A stretch of DNA of 64,000 bases from Lobosporangium transversale. Its lineage: Eukaryota > Mortierellomycota > Mortierellomycetes > Mortierellales > Mortierellaceae. Shown in pieces: positions 21,743-36,528 of the stretch. Position 1 is the stretch's first letter, and each line of letters opens with the position of its first letter. The position numbers were made by a program, and so were the translations under genes. The notes under the pieces are model-generated. The model saw nothing but the letters and a program-made list of their open reading frames with translations, made no database searches and had not been told where the DNA came from. The stretch is from assembly GCF_002105155.1 (NCBI RefSeq), contig NW_019028981.1, positions 1,156,501-1,220,500 on the forward strand, given 5' to 3'.

Positions 21743-23380
21743 TCATGATGTAGTTTGTAGAGAAGGCATGGTTTCAAGTCTAGCGAGATCCTTGATATGG
21801 GTTACAGTCTTGCCTCTTTCCTCTAACGTTGATGATGTTGATGATGAAGCTACAGCGGTGACAACAGTAGCAGATTCAGCTCCATTTCCTGATAATGCTG
21901 TTGTTGGTGACAATAATGAGGTCGATGATAATGATAACCCCTCAGCCACATTAGCAGCAGCTTCATGAATTCTTCGGATCTTCGTTGTATGTCCAATACC
22001 GAGCTGTGGCAACCCTTTGTTCAGACCTTCAAGGAGAAGACATGCTTTACAAAGTTCATTGGAAGAAATATATCCACACCGTGTACAATTTGTCATAGTC
22101 GGCAGCTTTGTTGATTCATTAGCCTGTACCGAAGCTGAAAGCGCTTCGCCTGAATGGATAATGTCTAAGTGCAGAATAATAGTAATAATAATAAAAAGCT
22201 TGTTAGAATCTCGGAAAAAATAATAAAATTGGAAATAATAATAATAAAAAAAAAACGACGCTTACCAACGATAGCAGTACGACGGATGGCCTCCAATTCC
22301 TTCAAAAACACACGGGCATAGCCACGATAGGCATTGGGTGAGTAAATGCACTCTGTTGAGAAATAATCCAGTTTTTTAAAGTAGGCATACATGACAATCT
22401 CCTTTTCATATGTGTATTTGAATGGCTTTGAGCGTAGGATTTTAGAAGTTTCAATGCCAGAAGCATCATCAGATGTGTCATTAGTAATGATAGATGTGCA
22501 CCGTTGGAGACGCGGCAGATCACCTCGAAGAACTAACGGGTAAAATTGAATATAATTGATGCATCTACGGTTAATCTCTGAAAGTCTCATATGGAAAGTA
22601 TATATATATATATATATATAGAGGCCGAGACCATAGTGCACTTACTGTTCATCAAGACAGTCTCGGCAATATCGTCTGCATTGTGGCCAGTGACGATATG
22701 GTCCACGTTGAGCATAATGGCGCCGCGATCCAATGCTTGACGACGGAATACTCCGCAGAATGTGCAGTTGTTCTTACGCCCAATCTCTTTGACAATATCA
22801 TCCATGCTCCATCCATAGAGATCTTTATAGCTGATTATCAAAAGGGGGATCTGATACTGGTCTCTATTCCTTTTGACAGTTTCCAGTGAATCGTCTCTGT
22901 ATCCAGTAATTCCTTCGTCTATTGATAGTAGTACTAGATCCAAGCCATAGTTGTATCGATCATTCAAAAGCTTCATGACATATGCCAGGACCGTGGAGTC
23001 TATCGTATGTGAGATAATGAAATGAGTATTTTTTTTGCCTTTTTAATTTGTAGCAAGCAAAAAAATTTTCTAAATAAAAATAGGCATGAGTTATTACCTT
23101 TGCCACCACTTGCACCGATAGCTACTCTGTCACCTTTTTTGAAGAGTTTGTTGTCGACAATGGTATTATGGATTTCTGTCTCGAAAACATGGTAGAAACA
23201 TTCTTTGCAGAGTTGCTGACCTGTCTTTGGTCGTTTGAGGATAGCTCGGACAGACTGACAGAGATTGCAAGGATTCCTGAGAGGTTTAGTCCCCTTTGAT
23301 GATTTCACTCCTACTTCAGGCTGTGTCTGTGTATGTTGGTGTGCATGTACGGTTGTATCGGCAGTGTTGGTGAGATGCAT
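21743..23380 (-). CDS. NCS6: Cytoplasmic tRNA 2-thiolation protein 1 (CTU1/NCS6)
   Basis: Four exons (23380-23098, 22999-22646, 22532-22266, 22164-21743) join in frame to 441 aa. The N-terminal zinc motif CNLC...CKEC is followed by the PP-loop SGGKDST split by the first intron (Ser91 to Thr97), then [50 protein letters not shown], and the C-terminal zinc finger [16 protein letters not shown]. With CTU2/NCS2 it thiolates U34 of Lys, Glu and Gln tRNAs, using sulfur from the Urm1 relay, in the cytosol. The protein is ~80 residues longer than yeast Ncs6 because of a hydrophilic ~33-residue N-terminus before the first cysteines and a Ser/Ala/Thr-rich C-terminal extension. Intron 2 carries a TA microsatellite. 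The identity is firm; the start is the only ATG before the zinc motif. Confidence 0.95.
22599..22620. repeat. (TA)11 microsatellite in an intron of NCS6
   Basis: Eleven uninterrupted TA units lie in the intron between exons 2 and 3 of the minus-strand gene. A similar shorter TA run lies at ~28977-28995 in another intron. Confidence 0.9.
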
Positions 23381-24202
23381 TCTGGTCAGTATAGAATGGG
23401 TGGTGAGTCTTTTTTTTTTGTGTTCAAGATTGCAGATCAGTTTGCCTCGTTACTTTTTTTATCAAGAAAATTAATGGTCACATGCATTCCCATCAATTTG
23501 AAGAATCTTTTATTTATGGGCATTATATAAAGTTCGACTACTTTAATTTGGTAGAGCCATCATCTCATAGAACCCAACCATGTCCGATCGATTAATTGAT
23601 TGTCCAGGAGAATGACATGGTTGAAATACAAGGCTTTGTTGGGGAGTGAACATGTAAAGTGCACACGATTGTATGCCATGCATTCGACTGTTTGTGCTGG
23701 CTGTACCACCCATTCGAATAGATGATAACTAAATCAGTGGACAGACACATTTACTCACACACAGCTGCTCTTTATTCCAGAACAAGACAGTTGACAGACA
23801 TTCAAAATGTCTGTTGCATGTGTACAGTGGACAGTGCACAGTGCATGTGTAGCGATTGTATTTTGTGCCCATCCATTACTGAATAAAATAGAAATATTAC
23901 CATTGGTCCTGCAAAATCGTCTGTGGAGTGGTTGAGCACTCACTCTTCTCCAAGTCATTTCTCACACACCCTCAGTATTTTTTTTTCTTCTTACCATTCA
24001 TCTCCGCCACCCATCGTTTGTCCTCTTCTCAATTCCTTCTCTTCCCTCTTTCCTTTCCCTTTTGCCACAGAAAAAGCGGCATCCCGTGTCCGTGTTCATC
24101 TTTATAGGCTCCCTTCTTGGTTTACTTCCCTCGTCATCACATCTCTGTGCCAGTTACAATCTCACCCGCATTTTAATTCCCTCTCTCTATTAAACAGGCA
24201 TC
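23381..24202. other. Divergent promoter region between NCS6 and RSP5
   Basis: The region separates two genes transcribed away from each other. The 24000-24200 part is pyrimidine-rich (TCTTCCCTCTTTCC), consistent with the leader of the ubiquitin ligase gene. A repeated GTGCACAGTGCATG-like segment occurs at 23821-23846. No gene is seen. Confidence 0.5.
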
Positions 24203-28096
<3,894 letters not shown>

Positions 28097-28617
28097 TAGG
28101 AACAATTAAAAAGGCAAAGTGAAAAATGAAAATGAAAAAAAAAAAAAAAAAAAAAAAAAAGAAAAGGCCTGTTTGACTTGATGAACTCTCCGCTTGAGAG
28201 CATGGACTTCTCTTGCATCCTTACTCTTTCCCATTCATTCTTCTCGATACTCTCTCTTTTCCTCAAATATTTAATAAAATTTACTGCCATTATAATTGTG
28301 AACTTTGGGTACATGCATGTAGTATGGGATTGTTCCCACACGTGACAATTTCTGGGGAAACGACAAGTGAAACATTTTCAAGACTTCGTGTCTCTCGGAG
28401 AAGCCATAGGAGGGCAAGACAAGACGTTTGGTCGTACACGGAAATACCAAAAGCGTTCAAAAAACAAAATGGTCTGATACATTTTGTCTGTCTGCTTTTT
28501 TTACTCTTCTTCACCCGACCTTGATAACACCTCTCTATTCTTCGTTTTTCTCTTGTTCATCCATATACTTTTTCTCACGGATTTCTTGCTGCACTTTAAC
28601 GAATATTTTAAAAAGAA
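28097..28617. other. RSP5 3' region and upstream region of the small gene
   Basis: This 521-bp spacer holds an A-rich run of 24 bases (28137-28160) soon after the RSP5 stop and an AATAAA-like string near 28272. ORFs here overlap homopolymers and show no family features. Confidence 0.4.
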
Positions 28618-29308
28618 ATGAAGACTACCACGTTTGCATACTCTGGAGTTCGTGCTCGCGCCACATTCGGTTCTACTCCTTTGCGAGGTGCTAATTACAG
28701 TAATAAAGGCGGCAAGGTAATATATATATATCGACTGTAACTAGTCAATTTAATAAAAGAGAGAAAGAGAGGGAAGGTGCTATTTTTTGTTATTTTGCGG
28801 CTTTTTTTTTTTTTTTTTTTTTTAATAAAAAAAATCGTGGGCCATAACGCGCTCCTGATGAGTAATCATCAACAGCAGCAGCAACAGGGAAGCAAAACAA
28901 AACAAAAAGATCAGGGCAAGGAAGTCATGATTACAGAGACGATCATAATGCTCCAAGAGTCTCATACTTCTGTCCTATATATATATATATATATACAATT
29001 CTTTTTTTCTCCTTCATGATATTCACAAGAAAGCTTTGTTTTATCCATACAACATTTTCCCTCGCCCTCATTAGTTGGCTGACACATTGAACCAACTTTC
29101 TTTTTGCTCATTATTTATTGATCTATATTATATATTATTGTTATTATTATTATTACGTGCGTGTATGTAATTTCTATTATAGAGTATTCCTATTCCGACC
29201 AAAAACAAGACTGGGCTGGCGATTGGCATGACGGTTGTCCTTGGTGGACTCTTCTTTGCAGGCTTTCTCCCTGGTCAATGGCAAAGATACAAAGCACAGC
29301 GTGGATAG
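28618..29308 (+). CDS. Small single-pass membrane protein, probable cytochrome c oxidase subunit VIIc-like
   Basis: Two exons, 28618-28716 and 29183-29308, join in frame to 74 aa. Residues 1-30 are basic and hydroxylated without acids, a plausible mitochondrial presequence. The rest reads GGKSIPIPTKNKTGLAIGM and then a ~20-residue hydrophobic helix (VVLGGLFFAGFLPG) and a basic tail. The pattern GK-x-(I/L)-P-x4-NK-x2-LA-x2-M followed by a Gly/Phe-rich helix and a Q..K tail resembles COX7C (yeast Cox8), a nuclear-encoded inner-membrane subunit of cytochrome oxidase. The match is made by eye on a short protein and could be another small inner-membrane subunit. The 466-bp intron is the longest in the window and contains poly-T and TA tracts. 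Confidence 0.6.
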
Positions 29309-29774
29309 GGATGAAAAAACAAAAACAAAATAAAATTAAAAATCTAAAAGTCAGGTTTTGTTCCTGAATGTCTTTTAAGATTCATTCAGGAACCAAAAAA
29401 AAAAAAAAAAAAAAAATCAACAGTGGCGCAGTCTCAAGCTTTGCTAAGGTTTTTTTTTTTTTTTAATATTCATGAATGTGGATCTCAGGCTATGAGTGGG
29501 ACATCCGTAAAGAAAATTGGAGATCGTTACGGGTGTATTACCATGAAGGGAAATTGGGGAATAGCTTTGAGTGTATAGCCTAACATTACTTTGGAGTTAT
29601 CTTTGACTACATGTTCAATAATAATATTAATATATAATAATAATAACAATATAATAAAAAAAGCCTGTTCTCCCAGCGTATCAATTGAAGTAATTCATAC
29701 GATGTTCATGCGGAAAATAAACTAGGAAAAAAGGCCGTTTTACATCAATGTGCTGTGACATTTATTCACCATTG

Positions 29775-29775
<1 letters not shown>

Positions 29776-29816
<41 letters not shown>
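29776..29816. repeat. 41-base poly-T tract
   Basis: This is the longest homopolymer in the window, in the intergenic region after the COX7C-like gene. Length may be affected by sequencing. Confidence 0.85.
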
Positions 29817-31921
29817 CGCCTGTTGGGTGGGATCACAACAGAGCTATTTGATTGACCTATTCCTGGATCGGAAAGAGGAAGACGGGATTGAGGATCCTTT
29901 TTGTTTTTTGCTTATATTCCTGGCTTGCATATTTGTTTACGGTTTTCTAAGCATTCTGCTTGCCTTGTTTGGTTTACGCCCGACGCTTTCGTTTTGTTGT
30001 GTGTTTGTGTATTTATTCCCAAAAATACATTTTAAAGAGTACTATCGGATAGATACTTGATCTGCTCTGTGGCATCCAAAACAGAAAAAAATACAAAAGA
30101 GAGAGAGACACAACGCCACGAGGGATACTCCAACACTTATTTTAAAATGAACAGGCTCAAACGAGCTACTTGTTTATGAGGGAAAAGGTACTCATATTAA
30201 GATAAAAAAAAAAAAGAAAGATCTTTATAACCACAAGCCGGGGCCATAATATTTCAATGCTGGATTCCTCGACTTTCATCCATTCTATCCACTATAATGG
30301 GAAGAAGGGAAGCAGCAATATAACAATATAAGATTAATTAAATAAAATAGTAAATAAAAAGGCTCTTTGTCTAAAATCAAACTGTCATGAGTATTGCGAA
30401 CTTGCGGGATTCTTTTTTGCATGTTCTAGGTACATGTACATTTATGAATACTTTTTAAGCATAGAGGTCAATAGAGTGGGAAAAAGGGCAGATCGACTTA
30501 CAGAACAGAGCGGAGTAAAATAGGGTGGACCAGAAAAGACTAATTGATGGAGTTGATGGAGACAAGAATCAACATAGTGTTTTGTATCTGTATACTGTAT
30601 TTTGTCATCGGATATGACACGACTTACAGCATCGTGTTATACATTTTATATACTATCCTATCATCCATCATTGTCATCATCATCTTTGAATATCATCTGA
30701 CGCATGTTTGCATTGAGATCGAGACATAGACATAGACCTACAATACAAAATAGTACAGTACAATACATACAATATAGCCCAACACAATGCAATCCAATAG
30801 ACTCCTACTACTAGATCCAACCAAATGTGGAGGAGTGGTTTCTCATGATTGAATATTTATAACTACTGCTGTTGTTTGTCATGAAACGATCGTTGTCAAT
30901 TTTAGCGGACTACCGTTCTGTTCTTTTTCCTGTTTGCCCTTCTTTCCTTTTCATCTCTGTTCCTCTCTTAATACCTTCCATACATTTGCTTCCACTCCAA
31001 CACCATCCGTTTGAATTATTTCTCTCACGTTCGTTATCGCAGACATATATTCACACATTCTCTCACATTCCACAACACATTGCTCTATCATTCTCTACTT
31101 CCACTTCACCTTTCGCTTCCTCGCCCTTGTTTTTATTAATAGAGGTAAATTACTTTCAGGCACTGATCGCCATCGGTCGCTTCCTCTTAATACCTCCTAC
31201 CTACTTGCTCTTCATCCACCATCGATATCATTCAGCCGAATGAATACGGTTGCCTTCTCTAGAGAGACGGTCAATAGCCCTCCAACCATACCATAATAAG
31301 GATTACCGGGATCCAGTTAGGATGAAGTCCTATTTTAAACATTAAAGCATCAGCATTTCTCCAACACCACTACGATGTATTCAACGCGGCCTTTTTTTCA
31401 TTACGCTTTGTGTCCACTCCTGTTCTAGTAGTGATCTTCGATCCGAGACCTGCTAAAAACGTGATTGGCTGAATAATCTTTCCCCCTGTTCATCACTTAC
31501 TTCCTTTCCCTGTGATCCTCTTTTTTTCTCTAAAAAAAACGGGGGATTATTGATATCATGATAAGGGGACCGAGACTAGGCCGGTATCGTGAAGATGGAA
31601 GGTGTTTATATTTGTGCTTGGCTTCAATTTCGTCTTTTAATGCAGATAAAAGGAAATGGACATTTCTGATGGTGGCTTCTCTTTTAGGGTCCTAGATTTC
31701 CTGGCGAGCGCATGTGAAACCCCTTCTTCTATTCCCTGATCAACATGCTTTTTTGCTTGTATTTTTTTTTTTTTTTTTTTTTCAGACACCAGAAAGTATA
31801 TTTGTTAGTGTGTCACCATGTATATTTTGTTGCCAACTGACGCGTGTTACAGGAATCGCGCTAGAGTGATCGCGTACGTAACGTCACCATTAGTATTTTA
31901 CTTTTGTTTTACCTGTAAGGA

Positions 31922-31923
<2 letters not shown>

Positions 31924-31956
<33 letters not shown>
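31924..31956. repeat. 33-base poly-T tract
   Basis: An uninterrupted T run in the large intergenic region, with no neighbouring gene to assign it to. Confidence 0.85.
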
Positions 31957-31959
<3 letters not shown>

Positions 31960-33505
31960 GCATTGTATAAACGCGCTTAGTGGTATATGGCTGTAGGGGA
32001 CCATACTTCATTTTTGCTACCATTTGAGTCCCTGCGATATCATTTCAATCCTGCAGAAAGAAGTATAGTGAACGTGTGAGCAATCAGGTCTGTTTGTGTA
32101 TTTGCGCATGGAATAAAAAAGCAACAGAGGGCTCCCATCACTACTTTGCTCTTGTCAAATTATGGAAATGGGTACCATGAGAGCCATGGCGCTCAGATGG
32201 CTCGAGCGTATTATATTCTTGCAAGGAAAGTTGCTCTATTCCCTTTTATACTAGGATGGCTAGCTTAAAGGTCTAGCTTCCTTCCTTTCTCTGTATCCTT
32301 GCTCTGTGATTCTCATAAGGGAGTACATTTACGCATCTGTGCTGTGTAACTATTGGCAAAGGAAAAGGGATTGGGGCTGGGTCACAGGCTATCCTACGCG
32401 TCGCGTGTGGGTGAAAGGCCTATAGCTATAAATCAGGGCTGTTGCAATAGGATATCAAGGCTATGTTACCTATTATTTTTTTTGTCGTGCGCAGAGCAAA
32501 AGGGGGGAGCTACCAATCATTACCGAAAGATATACCTGTATTAAGTTGATAGTGATGATTAGTCAGACTATCAGATGCAGGAGTATCGAACAGTTGGCGA
32601 GGCGTTCCGTCTTTTCATCCTTGAACTCATTCGAGAAAGGGAAAAAAAAAAAGGCTCTAATCACACGTTCCTCTTTCTGTTGGGCTGAAATTGGGGCTCG
32701 GTGAATATTAGCAACTTTCTATTTTTTTTTTTTTCAAGGACCCGATCAATCAAGCCAAAGGCTCCCGTTAAGATTGTATTACAAAGAAGGCTTTTGGAGT
32801 AGAAAGTAGATCTTGACTACAGCCAACAGCACGTTGGGTCAAGAGAGTAGCGTTGGTAGGCGAAAAAGGGAAAAAAGGCCATCCATCATTCAACTCGCTT
32901 TACTTCTTTTCTCTCTGTGTCTTCACAGCCCGAGGGGTTTTTTTTTCTTCGTGTTTCGCTGTTGGATAATGCACGCAATCACAGTATCTGCTAGTACCAG
33001 TAGCGCCACCTGTCTCTTTACTACTGGTAAAGGACATACACCAAATGACCATATAATTGCTTATTACTTCTCAAAAGCCTAAAAGGCCTACAGCCTGCGG
33101 CTTGTGTACTAATGGGAGTTTTTTTTTTTTAAATATATAAGCTATGTAATTCGAGGAGAAAGAATTCAAAAAAGTATTTATGAATCTGGATACAAAAAAA
33201 AAAATTGGAGATTAATACAGGTAATGTGTTAACGTGGTAATGAAGAATTTGTAAAGTATGGTGTCTGTCAATACTTTTTTTTTGTCTTTTTCTGTAATGG
33301 TATTTGTGATGGATGACAATAGGTTGAGTGCATTGAGAATTCATTCAGGCACAGCCGCCATTGCGCACCTTTATTAATTGTGAGCTTTCTCATAAATGGG
33401 GGAGGGGGGGCTATCTTAGAGTGCTTGATATTTTTTATGGATATTCGATTCATTCCCATTGTTGGCTTTTTTGGCCTAGCATAGTGTTTTCTAGGAAGCC
33501 TCCCT

Positions 33506-33533
33506 GTTTAAGATTTGCCCTTCAATCTTAAAC
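33506..33533. repeat. Perfect hairpin, 10-bp stem and 8-base loop
   Basis: GTTTAAGATT, loop TGCCCTTC, then AATCTTAAAC. The arms are exactly complementary. In a gene-free region this could be a structured RNA element or a small inverted-repeat remnant. There is no T run directly after it to suggest a pol III end. Confidence 0.6.
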
Positions 33534-36337
33534 GGCATAGAGAGCTCAGCCTTATGCTGATCTTGTTATTGTCGGAGAAAGAGAGTACAGCCCACATGTT
33601 CTTTAGTCTTAGACATGACAAAGCAAGTGAGCTGGACAGCTGGACGCACTTAAAAAAGAAATTATATTAAAGAAACAGCCCAACTGCGAGATTAATGGAA
33701 TAAGCCCTTCCGCGGGACATTTTCTACTCCATTTGTGGTTACCTTAAGCCATAAGACACATGTTCAAGCAGATCATACACCTTCCTATACCACACATGCA
33801 TTCATACACATACACATATAGGGAGGGAGAGTAAGCAAGGAAGCGCAGCAAGGATGGAATGAATGAGAAAGAGGAGGGAGAGAAGGGTTAAATTCCAAGC
33901 TTAAATGGGTATAGAGAAGAGAGGCGGTGAGTGAGGCTGAGGTTTGTACAATTACAACCAATTTCCTGTGATTCTGAAAGCTCATTTGCTACCTCTAATT
34001 CCACTCGCTGTCTTTTTTTACTTTTTGTCCCACAATGGCAAATGCTAACGATTTGTCAGTGTCAGCGTCTTGTTTTAGACATTACGAACAAACATTTTTT
34101 TTTTTTTTTTTTTTTTAATGTATGATATCAAAAGAGAGCAGTGCGCCCTATGCTCTGTTCCTATGATCATACACACTTAATTTTTTCTTTCCATTGGCGT
34201 TGAGATATTTCTGGGGAGCAATCACACAGGTGGATTAGTGATCGGTGAATGTTGTTATTTCAGACAAAGCATGCATGAGTTAAAAAAAAAAAAAAAAATT
34301 GGCAACACGGAGCAGTGGCGATGGACAGTGCTGTAGTTGACAGGGTATATGAAACCAAAGAGAGCATGGCTCTCAATTATAACATGTAAAGCAAAGAAAT
34401 AACAGGGCCACATGCATACAACTCTTTTTTAGTTTATAATTTTATCGTTATTATTTATTATTTCTTCATTTCTGCATCTAATGAATGAATGGATGGATGG
34501 ATAGACAAAGGATATTGATCTTTGAAATTGGCTCAGACTGCATAGACATGACACACACACACATTCATTTATTTTTATGTTTATATGTCTTTCTGTCTTT
34601 ATGATACATCTATTGTGATGAGCAAAATAGACATTGGCACGATTTGATCATTCAATGCTATCTTGCTTCGCACTCTTTTACCCTCACTTGCTCCCTATAC
34701 TGACAATGCTCCGATTGAATCGATTGAAGACGCCTTTGCCCATCATTCATCATTCATCCGCTTTATTTGCATATTAGTGTTTATTTTTTATTTTATTTTA
34801 TTTTATCTTATTTTTTTTGCGTAATATAAACGGACCAAGAGGACTTCATCCCCCTCGTTTTGGATCTTCCCTCCTTTCATTTCTCCTTTTTCCCTTCCTG
34901 CTTTTTTCTCCTTCCTCTCAGCAAACTGTTGCGAAAGCAACTTTATTCAGTCATCAATAACGACCTCTCAGCTCCTTCACTGACGCAATACTGTACCTTC
35001 CAATCACGATTTGCTTCATAAATCTTATTCAATAGGGATCGGCCAGCTTAATCCAACGCGTCCTAATCATTTGACTTTATAATACGGTAGGTGATTTTTC
35101 CAAATTAACTCCTCACGTTCCCACACCACATTTTTTTTTTTTTTTTTTTTTTTTTTCCTTCTCTCTGACTCATCTCCATATCGGCACTATGGTGGCAACA
35201 AGGAAAGCAATAGTCCAAAGGTGTCTTTTGAGATGCTGATGCCTTTAAATGCCTCAGTCCTCCTTTCATGCGCGCCACAAATCATTTGTCAGAAGCAATG
35301 CCAACAAGTTTTTTCCTCTTAATTGTATTTCCACTTGCAGCGATACTGGCACGCACGTATGATAATGCTGATCCTTGTTAAGGCTAGTCCGTTTTTCTTC
35401 TTCATCCTATTCTATTCCTTCATTTGCAGCCATATACGTTTATTTATTTCAATTTCTTCCTCGTTGGCCAGCTATCCCTTAGTCGCTCTTGAATGTTTAT
35501 TTATTGTTGCCCTTAATGCTCACCATTCCGAGATTGTGAGATGGTGTTTATTGCTATTCCTCACCACTTTCAATCTAAATCAACGCCATATTATTTTATT
35601 TTCTGGTACAGAGATCCAAACGACATCGTTGTTTTCTTCCCTTTAAGTACGAATGGTAGTTTTCTTTATTGTTATTGCTTCTCATATTTGCAACATTCTA
35701 CATTGTCTTCGCTTCAAATCGACATCATTGCCTGTGATATCCTTATATTCTTTGGCTTTCCATCCACTGTTTCTCCCTTTCTCAACTTCCCACTTTAATC
35801 CTATTTGTCATCTTCTTTTCTGTCGCACCCTTCTTCCTCAGCTCTTTATTCTACTTTCCAGCCGTATGTACCCCTTCATCTCTCAAACCTATCTTCGATA
35901 CTTATTCATGAACACCATTTCCTGTTCTTTATATCATACCTAACGCCTCCATCCCGTTCTTTATGCATTTGCCAACAAAAGCGTCCTGACCATAGCATTT
36001 ACCTGCTGCGGAGAAAAATATTTCAGATCCCTACCTGAGTTCCCACAGCAAACTTTTTTCAACCAAAGGATAACATTTGCGCCATTAGCATCGTGGTATT
36101 TTATATCTCTTTGACCAAGTTCAGCAGCAGATCCCCATAAACGCTGCCCTGGCTTTTACCCTGATAAAGCAATAAAAAACAAAGCAAGGTCGAAGCACTG
36201 CAGAATATAACAAAAACAAGAGAGAGAAGACCATTCTTCTTTGCTGCATAGTCTCCTCTTTTGCAAAAGCAGTAGTAGCAAGCTGTGAGTTGATATATTT
36301 ACTTTGGAAATCCGCCATCCATACTTCTCTTGTTTTT

Positions 36338-36372
<35 letters not shown>

Positions 36373-36528
36373 GATTTTTCAACATCGGCAGCTGTAATAC
36401 GATCGTCTCACTGAGCAGAAACAAATATTAACGACAGTTACAACGGCAACAACAACAATAGAAACAGCGATCGTAGTACAGAAACCCCCAGAAAAAAATA
36501 TAAAAAAGAAATAATCGATACAAACAAC

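Larger units (their letters stand above)
29309..36528. other. 7.2-kb region without a recognisable gene
   Basis: No ORF over 125 codons and none with family features. Contents: T41 at 29776-29816, T33 at 31924-31956, many shorter T/A runs, a perfect 10-bp hairpin at 33506-33533, and a strongly pyrimidine-rich half from ~34850 to ~36050 that may be a long leader or promoter of the zinc-finger gene. A conserved non-coding transcript cannot be excluded from sequence alone. Confidence 0.5.

Noticed and set aside
30872-31243. 123-codon ORF in the 7-kb gap
   Set aside because: Pyrimidine-rich low-complexity translation without conserved motifs; no supporting exon structure.
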